From Syntrophobacteria bacterium (GTDB lineage Bacteria; Desulfobacterota; Syntrophobacteria; JARFUL01): DNA of 5,787 nucleotides. Within the stretch, counting starts at the first letter, position 1. The number at the start of each line of letters is the position of its first letter. Made by a program: the position numbers and the translations under genes. The stretch is taken from the NCBI GenBank assembly GCA_029289015.1, contig JARFUL010000134.1:1-5787 (forward strand), in the 5' to 3' direction. Shown here piece by piece: positions 1 to 5,787 of the stretch. The notes under the pieces are model-generated. The model saw only the letters and a list, made by a program, of their open reading frames with translations. It searched no databases and was not told the DNA's origin.

Positions 1-2
1 CC

Positions 3-410
3 GAGGGGTTCCGCGTCCTGGTGGACACCTCCCGGTGCCACGGGCTCAAAGAGGAGGAGGAGCGCACCGTGGCCCAGTGGCTCGAGACCCAGGAGGTGCC
101 GGAGTACGAGGCCATGGACGACCTCTACTCCCAGGTGACCCTGGCCGACCCGGGCGCGCTGAAGACCGATCTATCCTCCGAGACAGTGAAGGGTCTGTAC
201 CGGCTCTGCTACGACCTGGATGAGTTCAGGGAGGTGCTCTTCGAAAAAGGCGCGGCCAAGGGGTTCCCCGAATCCGAGAGGCCGAGCCCCGACATGTCCG
301 ACGAGGAGCTTCTCGTTTTGGCCCTGAAGATGCTGAAAAGGGCCCTGTTGGGCGACCTTGAGGACGGGGCTAGGAGGGTCCTTATATCCCATATCGAGAA
401 CGCGCTGTAG
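3..410 (+). CDS. Hypothetical protein, C-terminal part (5' end outside window)
   Basis: I do not recognise this gene. The frame is open from the left edge and ends with TAG at 408-410. A GTG at 21 is a possible start, but the preceding in-frame codons read EGFRVL and run into VDTSRCHGLK as if they were one beta strand, so I treat the gene as 5'-truncated. The visible 136 residues are rich in Glu, Asp and Leu and look mostly helical. They have no membrane segment, no signal peptide and no catalytic motif I can name. A helical tract with EELLVLALKMLKRALL lies near the C-terminus. The stop is 8 bp from the convergent stop of the TerC-family gene, with no hairpin terminator between them. Coding status is supported by the open frame, by codon usage like the neighbours', and by the tight convergent fit. 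Function is unknown. Confidence 0.7.
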   Translation, partial: EGFRVLVDTSRCHGLKEEEERTVAQWLETQEVPEYEAMDDLYSQVTLADPGALKTDLSSETVKGLYRLCYDLDEFREVLFEKGAAKGFPESERPSPDMSDEELLVLALKMLKRALLGDLEDGARRVLISHIENAL

Positions 411-418
411 GCATCGCC

Positions 419-1069
419 TTAGATACGGTCCCTTTTGCGGCCGATGAACAGCGCGGGCGCCGCGGCTAGGGCCATGGCAAGGTAGAGCGCCCATAGGGGC
501 ACCGGCACTCCCAGGCCGGTGAGGCACAGCTTCAACCCTATTATCCCCACCAGCATGAACCCGGTGCGCTCAAGCGCGGGGAACTTGTCCATCAATATAA
601 TCACCATCCCGGCCACGTACCTCATGGTGATTATCCCCAGGATTCCCCCGGTCATTATCACCCAGTATTTCGTGGACAGGCCCGCCGCGGCCAGTATGGA
701 GTCGATGGAGAAGGCCATGTCTGCAAGCTCCACCAGCAAGACCACCCGCCAGAATCCCATCCCTTCGGCCTTTTCTCCGGCCTCCTTCCTCCCGGGACCC
801 CACAGCGCGTTCACGGCCACGTAGACGAGGTAGAGCCCCCCCGCGAGCTGGAAGGTCTTGAATCTCACCAGGTAGACCGCGAGGGCCACGGCCAGGGCCC
901 GGAACGCGAACGCGCCGAAGATGCCGTACCTCAGCGCCCTCTTGCGCTGTTCCTCGTCGGGAAGCCTCCTCACGATGACCGCGAGCACGATCGCGTTGTC
1001 CGCTGAGAGAAGGCCCTCCAGGACCACCAGCCAGAGTACGATCACTATGTTGTGCCAGATATCAGCCAT
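419..1069 (-). CDS. TerC-family integral membrane protein (putative metal exporter)
   Basis: A 216-residue, strongly hydrophobic protein with about seven membrane segments. Two family signatures are visible: EGLLSADNA at residues 18-26 in the first half, and E114-L-A-D117 followed by FSIDS at 120-124 in the second half. These paired acidic/polar motifs in two related halves mark the TerC/YjbE/YkoY group. Characterised members such as E. coli Alx and the Bacillus YceF/YkoY proteins are linked to Mn2+ export, so metal efflux is a reasonable inference but the substrate is unproven. The linker at about 91-105 is charged and probably cytoplasmic. I chose the ATG at 1067-1069 because the hydrophobic protein begins there. 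A longer reading to 1150 would overlap the upstream gene and add a Pro/Gly/Arg-rich leader. A GGGGGA about 13 nt upstream is only a weak ribosome site. It starts 34 nt after the AmpG-like gene and is probably last in that operon. No yybP-ykoY riboswitch could fit in the gap. Confidence 0.9.
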   Translation of the reverse strand: MADIWHNIVIVLWLVVLEGLLSADNAIVLAVIVRRLPDEEQRKRALRYGIFGAFAFRALAVALAVYLVRFKTFQLAGGLYLVYVAVNALWGPGRKEAGEKAEGMGFWRVVLLVELADMAFSIDSILAAAGLSTKYWVIMTGGILGIITMRYVAGMVIILMDKFPALERTGFMLVGIIGLKLCLTGLGVPVPLWALYLAMALAAAPALFIGRKRDRI

Positions 1070-1103
1070 CTCAGGTTGCCGGTCCCCCGGGGACCCGGCC
1101 GCG

Positions 1104-2414
1104 TCATTTTGCGCGCGTCCCGGTGCCCCCTTCGGATGAGTTTTCCTCAACAGGGACCCAGATGAGAAGCAGCATGGAGGGGATGGAGCCCGCGAAGCTC
1201 AAGAGGAAGAGCCACGTGTAGCCCACCATCTCCACGATTACCCCGCCGAAGCCCCCGATGATGGTCCCGCCGATGGACATCACCGCGGTGCCCACCGCGA
1301 AGTGGGCTGCCTTGTACTCCTCCTTGCAGGTGTACATTATAAAGACCACCAGGCACGCGGTGCCCAGGCCGGCCGCGAAGTTCTCGTATACATGGATCGC
1401 GGCGATGGTGGCAAGCCCCTTGAAGGAGGTGGCCTGGGGCGTTGCCACGGCCAGGTAGACGTAGACCAGGATGGTCAGGTTCATGATGAGGGTCATGGGC
1501 CAGATGGCCCTCTTGAGCCCGGACCTCTTGATCCACCACGCGCCGATCATGGTGCCTGCGATGGTGGAGAAGGTCCCGAAGAGGCCGGAGAGCCAGGCCA
1601 GCTGAACCTTGGTGACGGAGAGCTCCCTGAGAAGAAAGGGGGAGTTCATGGAGAAGAGTACCTCGTCGCCCAGCTTGTAGAGCGCTATGAAGAGAAGGGT
1701 CACCGCGGCCCGCTCCCTCCTGAAGTAGCTCACAAAGGCCTCCTTGAAGGAGAGCGCGGCCCTCAGCACCTCCTCCGGGGGCTCGGGCCGGGGCAGGGCC
1801 TTGAGGTGGAAGAGGAAAAGCCCGGCCATCACCACCCCCGCGAGGCCGAACCCCAGCCACCAAAACGGCAGCGCAATGAGCGCGAACTTGGCAAAGAGCA
1901 CCGCGATGCGATAGGCCATTACCCTGAGCCCGGTGTACGCGGCCTGGTCCCTCTTGCCGGGCAGCGCGTCGAGGTAGTACCCGTCGATCGCGATGTCGTG
2001 GGTCGCGGCGGAAAAGGCCAGCACGGTGAGGACCGCGATCACCAGGACCACGGGCGGGCCCGAAGATTCGCCCACGAACGCAAGCACGCCCAGGAGGAGG
2101 ATAAGAGCCGTCACGATCCCCTGGACCCCGAGGAGCCAGGTCCTCTTGCGGCCGTACAGGTCGAGAAGCGGCGCCCAGAGGAACTTGAGGTTCCAGGGAA
2201 CCCCCAGCCAGTTCAGGTAGCCGATGAGGGACTCCCTCATCCCGAGGTCGGTGAAGTAGACCGCGGATATGAACCTCACCACCATGTAGGGCAGCCCCTC
2301 CGCGAAGTAGGTGGTGGAGACCCACACGGACGGCCGGGTGGCCCTCTCCGATGGGGTGGAATCCGGCGCGCAAACCTGGGCTTCGGTGGACGTCTCCGGC
2401 GGGGGGTTAGTCAT
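1104..2414 (-). CDS. AmpG-type MFS permease (putative muropeptide transporter)
   Basis: A 436-residue polytopic membrane protein with about 12 segments. Several stretches match the AmpG branch of the major facilitator superfamily: FAEGLPY at 37-43, KFLWAPLLDLYGRKR at 77-91, THDIAIDGYYLDALP at 138-152, ALYKLGDE at 244-251, and YENFAAGLGTA at 343-353. E. coli AmpG imports GlcNAc-anhydroMurNAc peptides from the periplasm for cell-wall recycling and signalling to beta-lactamase control. This protein lacks the extra C-terminal membrane pair of the 491-residue E. coli protein, as many homologues do, so the substrate is inferred. The ATG at 2412-2414 follows the kinase-like gene's stop by 16 nt and has no clear Shine-Dalgarno sequence, which suggests translational coupling. 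The first ~30 residues are Pro/Ser/Thr-rich. An in-frame GTG at 2325-2327 just before the first membrane segment is a less likely alternative. No recycling amidase or ampR-like regulator is in view. Confidence 0.85.
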   Translation of the reverse strand: MTNPPPETSTEAQVCAPDSTPSERATRPSVWVSTTYFAEGLPYMVVRFISAVYFTDLGMRESLIGYLNWLGVPWNLKFLWAPLLDLYGRKRTWLLGVQGIVTALILLLGVLAFVGESSGPPVVLVIAVLTVLAFSAATHDIAIDGYYLDALPGKRDQAAYTGLRVMAYRIAVLFAKFALIALPFWWLGFGLAGVVMAGLFLFHLKALPRPEPPEEVLRAALSFKEAFVSYFRRERAAVTLLFIALYKLGDEVLFSMNSPFLLRELSVTKVQLAWLSGLFGTFSTIAGTMIGAWWIKRSGLKRAIWPMTLIMNLTILVYVYLAVATPQATSFKGLATIAAIHVYENFAAGLGTACLVVFIMYTCKEEYKAAHFAVGTAVMSIGGTIIGGFGGVIVEMVGYTWLFLLSFAGSIPSMLLLIWVPVEENSSEGGTGTRAK

Positions 2415-2430
2415 GGACGGCTGTTAAGGC

Positions 2431-4284
2431 TTATGGGGCTGAAGGGAGGAGGAGGACAATCCTTGCGCCGCGGCCCTCCATTTGCTCAACGGACATGCTG
2501 CCCCCGTGCCTGGTGACTATGAGCCGGGGCAGCGCGGGCTCCATTTCCTTGTGGCTCGAGTTGTTGACAGCCGGCGCGTCGGGGAAGTCGAGGCTCTTCT
2601 GGGTCAGCGCGGCCTCCCTCTCCTCCTCCACGATGAGCTTCACCATCTGCTGGCCCTGCTCGCGGCTGGCCCTGAACGTCAGCCTCCTTTCCCCCGCGTC
2701 GCGCACCTCGGGGTCTGGGTTGTCGGTAACCAGGTGACACAGGAGGAGCTTCAAGTGGTCGAAGTCGCCCAAAATATCGGGGCATCCCTTTTCAACCTCC
2801 CAGGCCACCTTTGCGGACGCTAGCGCCCTTTTGACCTCGGGGTCGGACATCACGCGCTCGAAGAGCTTTTTGGGGGAGACCCTCGAGAGGCTGAAGCCCG
2901 TCTTGAGCAGGGACGACAGGCTGTGCACGAACTTGACCAGCCCCTCCAGCCGGCTGAGCTCGTGGACTATGATGCCCAGCTCCCTGTCGGAGAGGTGCCC
3001 GCTGTTGCGCGCGGCCCTCCTGGTGAACCCCCCGATCACGGTGATGGGGTTCCTTATGTTGTGCGCGAGCTCCAGAACCAGGTCGTAGAGGTACTGGGAC
3101 CGGTTCTTGAGCTCCTCCCTGATCATCTTCTCCTCGGAGATGTCCCTTATCACCCCGATGATGTAGGTGGCATTGCCGTACCTCGCGGTGGAAAAGGAGG
3201 CCAGCGCGGGGAAGTACCTCCCCGTGAGGGTCCGGCAGGCCATCTCCTGCACGTCGATACCCACCTCTTCCTTGAGCGCGGCGAGAATCAGGGGAAACGG
3301 GGTGTAGTCGTTGATCCCGTAGGGGTCCGCGTCCATGAAGAGCTGGCTTATCGTCTTGCCCGAAAGGTCCTGGTGGTCGCACTCGAAGAGCTGCAGGAAG
3401 TTCTCGTTGACATCGAGGATCTCCCCATCCTCCATGCTGGCCAGGATAATGGCCTCGGGCACGAGGTAGAAGAGCCTCCTGTAGGACTCCTCCGACTCCT
3501 TGAGCCGGTGGGTGAGGTCGTGGACCTTGGTCACCGCGTCCCTGACCTTTTTCGCCTTTTTGGACACGTCGGAGGCCAGGACTATCGCGCCGATCACCTC
3601 CCCGTCCTGCAGGGTGGGGGAGGTGGAGATCATGATGTGCCTTTTGCCTTTTCCGGTCACCATTGCGAGGGGTGTTCCCGAGACGGACTTGCCCCCCAGG
3701 GTCTTGACCATGATCCGCTTGGCCTTGGCGAGGCTGTCCGCGGTGAAGAAGTGCTCCAGCTTTCTGCCGCTCATGGTATCCACGGACTCGCCCAGGAGGG
3801 CCTCGGCCGCGGGGTTGGCGTAGGTGAGCTGGCCCAGGCGGCCGAAGAGGAAGACAGCCTCGTTCAGCTGATTGAGGAAGAAGATGTATTTGTCCTGGGA
3901 GTCCTTGAACCTCTGGAGGATCTCGTGCCTTTCGGTGATGTCCCGGCTTATCTCCAGGATCGCGCTGTGCCTGCTGTCGCCCTCCCAGAAGTTGAAGGGC
4001 CGGCTGATCACCTCGTAGAGGCGGCCGTCCGAGCCCCTTTGCTCGGAACGCACCACCCTTCTGGTGTCAAAGGCCTTGACGGTGGGGCAGCTTTCACAGG
4101 CGGTGTTTCGAGAGAAGAACACCTCGTGGCACTGCCTTCCCAGAAGCTCGTGGATCTCGGAGTCGTGGCGGGACAGAAGGAGGTCGTTTACCGCGACGAG
4201 ATGCATCCCGCGGTCTATAATGCAGGCCGGGTCCTCCATGTTGGCCAGGAAGGGCCCCAGGGCCTCGCGGGTCATTCTGTCCAT
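2431..4284 (-). CDS. Cytosolic PAS-PAS-PAS histidine-kinase-like sensor, probable pseudokinase
   Basis: A 617-residue protein with no membrane segments. Three PAS domains lie at roughly 8-120, 130-240 and 264-385. PAS1 carries Cys52, Cys63 and Cys66 (CESCP at 63-67); each PAS ends in a DI/DVS-type signature (SRDITE, ASDVSKK, IRDISEE). A charged helical linker joins PAS2 and PAS3. The HisKA-type H-box AHNIRNPI has His408 (codon 3061-3063). The HATPase region, about 500-617, is degenerate: the N box reads CHLVTDNP, G1 reads VEEEREAAL without its glycines, and the GTGLGL-type G2 is absent. RHGG at 592-595 and a GRGARIVLLLP tail remain in frame, which argues against a frameshift. I chose the ATG at 4282-4284 because GGGGAGAG lies 8 nt upstream; a GTG at 4309-4311 adds nine residues but has no ribosome site. 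It leads the ampG-like/terC operon. No partner regulator is visible. Domain calls are firm; loss of kinase activity is inferred. Confidence 0.88.
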   Translation of the reverse strand: MDRMTREALGPFLANMEDPACIIDRGMHLVAVNDLLLSRHDSEIHELLGRQCHEVFFSRNTACESCPTVKAFDTRRVVRSEQRGSDGRLYEVISRPFNFWEGDSRHSAILEISRDITERHEILQRFKDSQDKYIFFLNQLNEAVFLFGRLGQLTYANPAAEALLGESVDTMSGRKLEHFFTADSLAKAKRIMVKTLGGKSVSGTPLAMVTGKGKRHIMISTSPTLQDGEVIGAIVLASDVSKKAKKVRDAVTKVHDLTHRLKESEESYRRLFYLVPEAIILASMEDGEILDVNENFLQLFECDHQDLSGKTISQLFMDADPYGINDYTPFPLILAALKEEVGIDVQEMACRTLTGRYFPALASFSTARYGNATYIIGVIRDISEEKMIREELKNRSQYLYDLVLELAHNIRNPITVIGGFTRRAARNSGHLSDRELGIIVHELSRLEGLVKFVHSLSSLLKTGFSLSRVSPKKLFERVMSDPEVKRALASAKVAWEVEKGCPDILGDFDHLKLLLCHLVTDNPDPEVRDAGERRLTFRASREQGQQMVKLIVEEEREAALTQKSLDFPDAPAVNNSSHKEMEPALPRLIVTRHGGSMSVEQMEGRGARIVLLLPSAP

Positions 4285-4292
4285 GAGGACCA

Positions 4293-4300
4293 CTCTCCCC
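4293..4300 (-). promoter_or_regulatory. Ribosome binding site deciding the kinase-like gene's start
   Basis: On the minus strand these bases read GGGGAGAG, 8 nt before the ATG at 4282-4284. This is a strong Shine-Dalgarno match at good spacing. The upstream in-frame GTG at 4309-4311 has nothing comparable, so the shorter product is preferred. Confidence 0.6.
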
Positions 4301-4343
4301 CCGAAGGGCACATTCCGGTCAAAGCTGCTTCAGTTTGGAATTT

Positions 4344-4349
4344 AGTATA
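4344..4349 (-). promoter_or_regulatory. Possible -10 box for the leftward operon
   Basis: On the minus strand this reads TATACT, five of six matches to TATAAT, about 60 nt before the kinase-like start codon. No good -35 lies at normal spacing. A perfect minus-strand TTGACA exists at 4435-4440, but it is followed at 15-18 nt only by weak -10 candidates (best GACAAT at 15 nt). The leftward promoter is therefore uncertain and may need an activator. Confidence 0.3.
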
Positions 4350-4464
4350 TATTTCTATAGCTACAGGTACGACTTAAATAGTCCTCCAGAATATCTCTAT
4401 CAGTTTGGTTCTCATTGTCACAAATATCCTTTATTGTCAAGGTCTTTCTATAACCTACAGACAT

Positions 4465-4493
4465 ATTCAAACACCTTGAAACGAGCCTTTCAA
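4465..4493. promoter_or_regulatory. Candidate operator: three alternating TTCAA/TTGAAA/TTTCAA half-sites
   Basis: ATTCAA at 4465-4470, TTGAAA at 4476-4481 and TTTCAA at 4488-4493 form two overlapping inverted repeats that share the central half-site. The right-hand pair is a perfect 6-bp inverted repeat with a 6-bp spacer. The left-hand pair is 5 bp perfect with a 5-bp spacer. The half-sites are 11 and 12 bp apart, close to one helical turn, and the central one is the -35 box of the rightward promoter. That geometry suits a repressor. The binding protein is unknown. Confidence 0.4.
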
Positions 4494-4504
4494 ATAGTTA
4501 TATT
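4476..4504 (+). promoter_or_regulatory. Sigma70-type promoter for the ClpX-like gene
   Basis: TTGAAA at 4476-4481 (5 of 6 to TTGACA) and TATATT at 4499-4504 (5 of 6 to TATAAT) are separated by exactly 17 bp. The expected transcript start is near 4511, giving a leader of roughly 55 nt before the ATG at 4567. The -35 box lies within the inverted half-site array, which suggests regulation. Confidence 0.6.
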
Positions 4505-4549
4505 AAAGTCTAGTGTGCAAAAACCATAAACAAGGGGGGCCAGAGCCTT

Positions 4550-4556
4550 AGGAAAG
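4550..4556 (+). promoter_or_regulatory. Ribosome binding site of the ClpX-like gene
   Basis: AGGAAAG lies 10 nt before the ATG at 4567-4569, an acceptable Shine-Dalgarno site with slightly long spacing. A G-run at 4534-4539 is too far upstream to serve. Confidence 0.5.
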
Positions 4557-4566
4557 AACATAACTC

Positions 4567-5787
4567 ATGGATAAGATACCGGATCAAAGAGAGATAGAAG
4601 AAGAGCTTCGGGATTACCTCAGGAAGAAATACGGCGACAGGGTGAAGCTCTTACAGACCGAGACCGCGCCCTGGCCCCAGGAAGGGGCCGAATCATCCCG
4701 CCGGGCCAGGTCCTCCGATGCCGACCTGGTGAGGTTCGACCTGAAGCCCGAGGAGCTTTACGAGTATCTCGACAGGTACGTGGTGAAGCAGGATGAGGCC
4801 AAGGCGGTCCTGGCCACCAAGGTGTGCACCCACTTCAACCGGATCCGCTTCGAGAGGCGCTACAACCTCGAAGGGCTCAAGAGCTCGGTGGGCCGGATCA
4901 AGAACAATATCATTCTCATAGGCCCCACCGGCGTGGGCAAGACCTACATGGTGAAGCTCATAGCCAAGAAGATCGGGGTTCCCTTTGTAAAGGGCGACGC
5001 GACCAAGTTCTCGGAGACCGGCTACGTGGGCGGCGACGTGGAGGACCTGGTCCGGGACCTGGTGAAGGAGGCGGAGGGAGACCCGGAGCTGGCCCAGTAC
5101 GGGATAATCTACATAGACGAGATAGACAAGATAGCGTCCAGCCGCAACCTCATCGGCCCGGACGTCTCCCGCACGGGTGTCCAAAGAGCCCTGCTCAAGC
5201 CCATGGAGGAGACCGAGGTGGAGCTCAAGTCCCCCCACGACCCCATCTCCCAGATCCAGGCCATAGAGGAGTACCGCCGCACCGGAAAGAGCGACAAGCA
5301 GACGCTCAACACCAAGAACATCCTCTTCATCGTGTCCGGCGTGTTCAACGAGCTGGCCGACATCGCGAAGAAGAGGCTCAAGGCCGGGGGCATCGGGTTC
5401 TCCAAGGAGCCCTCCAGCCCGGACGACGCGATCTTCTACCTGGGCGATGTGAAGCCCGAGGACCTGATCGAGTACGGGTTCGAGTCCGAGTTCGTGGGCA
5501 GGCTCCCGGTGGTGACCATGCTGGAGCCCCTCACCGAGGACGACCTCTACCAGATCCTGAAGAACTCCCACGACCCCATAATCTGCGCGAAAAAGACCGA
5601 TTTTCGGTCCTACGACATAGATCTCAGGTTCACGGACGAGGCCCTCAAGGTAATCGCTCACCGGGCCGGCCAGGACAAGACCGGGGCCCGGGGGCTGGTG
5701 AGGGCGCTGGAGAGGGTGCTGATACCCTTTGAGCGCAAGCTCCCCTCCACAGACATAAAGCACCTGGTGGTGGTGGAGGCCATAGCG
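4567..5787 (+). CDS. ClpX-like AAA+ unfoldase without zinc-binding domain (3' end outside window)
   Basis: Reads open from the ATG at 4567 to the right edge, 407 codons without a stop. It is a HslU/ClpX-type AAA+ ATPase. Motifs in order: PEELYEYLDRYVVKQDEAK at 62-80, Walker A GPTGVGKT at 119-126, pore-1 loop GYVGGDV at 152-158, Walker B YIDEIDK at 182-188, DVSRTGVQ at 199-206, the ClpP-docking IGF loop at 276-278, arginine finger in FVGRLP (Arg312), and sensor 2 KTGARGL (Arg375). The usual N-terminal four-cysteine zinc domain is absent; residues 1-57 form a charged leader with no Cys. The stretch from ALLK to ILFI is 11 residues longer than in E. coli ClpX and lacks the RKH motif. It is probably a ClpP-partnered unfoldase with its own substrates, not the housekeeping ClpX. 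By comparison with E. coli ClpX, roughly 20 or more residues remain beyond the window. It is divergent from the kinase-like operon. Confidence 0.88.
   Translation, partial: MDKIPDQREIEEELRDYLRKKYGDRVKLLQTETAPWPQEGAESSRRARSSDADLVRFDLKPEELYEYLDRYVVKQDEAKAVLATKVCTHFNRIRFERRYNLEGLKSSVGRIKNNIILIGPTGVGKTYMVKLIAKKIGVPFVKGDATKFSETGYVGGDVEDLVRDLVKEAEGDPELAQYGIIYIDEIDKIASSRNLIGPDVSRTGVQRALLKPMEETEVELKSPHDPISQIQAIEEYRRTGKSDKQTLNTKNILFIVSGVFNELADIAKKRLKAGGIGFSKEPSSPDDAIFYLGDVKPEDLIEYGFESEFVGRLPVVTMLEPLTEDDLYQILKNSHDPIICAKKTDFRSYDIDLRFTDEALKVIAHRAGQDKTGARGLVRALERVLIPFERKLPSTDIKHLVVVEAIA

Larger units (their letters stand above)
4285..4566. other. AT-rich divergent intergenic control region
   Basis: This 282-bp gap separates the divergent kinase-like operon and the ClpX-like gene. 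A hand count gives 85 G/C in 240 bases (4321-4560), about 35%, against roughly 65% in a sampled stretch of the ClpX-like gene. It holds a rightward promoter, overlapping inverted half-sites, and two ordered direct-repeat words. I see no convincing gene, tRNA or terminator in it. A 64-codon plus-strand frame from a TTG at 4335 lacks a ribosome site and overlaps the promoter elements. Confidence 0.75.

Noticed and set aside
411..418. Possible bidirectional terminator between the convergent genes
   Set aside because: Only 8 bp separate the stops, and I see no stem-loop with a T-run there.
1067..1150. Longer N-terminus for the TerC-like protein, starting at 1150
   Set aside because: It would overlap the end of the AmpG-like gene by 47 bases and add a hydrophilic Pro/Gly/Arg leader not expected in this family.
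1302..2516. 404-codon open frame on the plus strand opposite the AmpG-like gene
   Set aside because: The translation is Gly/Pro/Glu/His-rich and low in complexity, with no domain. The minus-strand gene has recognisable AmpG motifs.
2923..4377. 484-codon open frame on the plus strand opposite the kinase-like gene
   Set aside because: It is antisense to a gene with clear PAS and HisKA domains, its protein is Gly/Val/Glu/Leu-rich without a fold signature, and such frames are common opposite GC-rich genes.
4435..4440. Perfect minus-strand TTGACA as a -35 box for the kinase-like operon
   Set aside because: At 15-18 nt downstream the best -10 is GACAAT at the too-short spacing of 15; the others (ACAATG, CAATGA, AATGAG) are poor.
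4335..4529. 64-codon plus-strand frame in the AT-rich intergenic region
   Set aside because: It has a TTG start with no ribosome site, an aromatic/Ser-rich composition expected of random AT-rich sequence, and it overlaps the promoter and half-site array.
4693..5763. 356-codon open frame on the minus strand opposite the ClpX-like gene
   Set aside because: The plus strand carries every ClpX ATPase motif in order, and the antisense product is a Leu/Gly/Val-rich shadow.

Overview
The window is GC-rich in its genes (one hand-counted 60-base stretch of the ClpX-like gene is 65% GC) but drops to about 35% GC (hand count, 4321-4560) in a single intergenic island. High GC, frequent AGG (Arg) and ATA (Ile) codons, and a soluble multi-PAS histidine kinase with a Cys-bearing PAS domain suggest an environmental Gram-negative bacterium, perhaps of the Desulfobacterota/deltaproteobacterial kind. 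Nothing here fixes the taxon.

Layout. (1) Bases 3-410, plus strand: the 3' end of an unrecognised acidic, probably helical protein whose start lies upstream of the window. (2) Bases 419-4284, minus strand: a compact three-gene run read right to left. It holds a cytosolic PAS-PAS-PAS histidine-kinase-like protein, then an AmpG-type MFS permease (16 nt gap), then a TerC-family membrane protein (34 nt gap). This looks like one operon. It converges on gene 1 with only 8 bp between stop codons. (3) Bases 4285-4566: an AT-rich divergent control region. It carries a good sigma70-type promoter toward the right, an unusual set of TTGAAA/TTTCAA half-sites over its -35 box, and two ordered pairs of direct repeats. 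(4) Bases 4567-5787, plus strand: a ClpX-like AAA+ unfoldase running off the right edge. It lacks the N-terminal zinc-binding domain, but keeps the Walker motifs, the GYVG pore loop and the ClpP-docking IGF loop.

Two points stand out. The histidine-kinase-like protein keeps its H-box histidine, but the N, G1 and G2 boxes of its ATP-binding domain are eroded while the C-terminal end of that domain remains. It is therefore probably a pseudokinase. Next to it, and divergently transcribed, is a ClpX paralog with no zinc domain, an 11-residue-longer loop and no RKH motif where E. coli ClpX has its RKH loop, so its substrate choice should differ from housekeeping ClpX.

How they may work together (inference): a cytosolic sensor is co-expressed with a putative muropeptide importer and a putative metal (Mn-type) exporter. 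That fits an envelope or metal-homeostasis role. The ClpX-like unfoldase shares the control region and may belong to the same response. No response regulator, RNA gene, mobile element or CRISPR array is visible.
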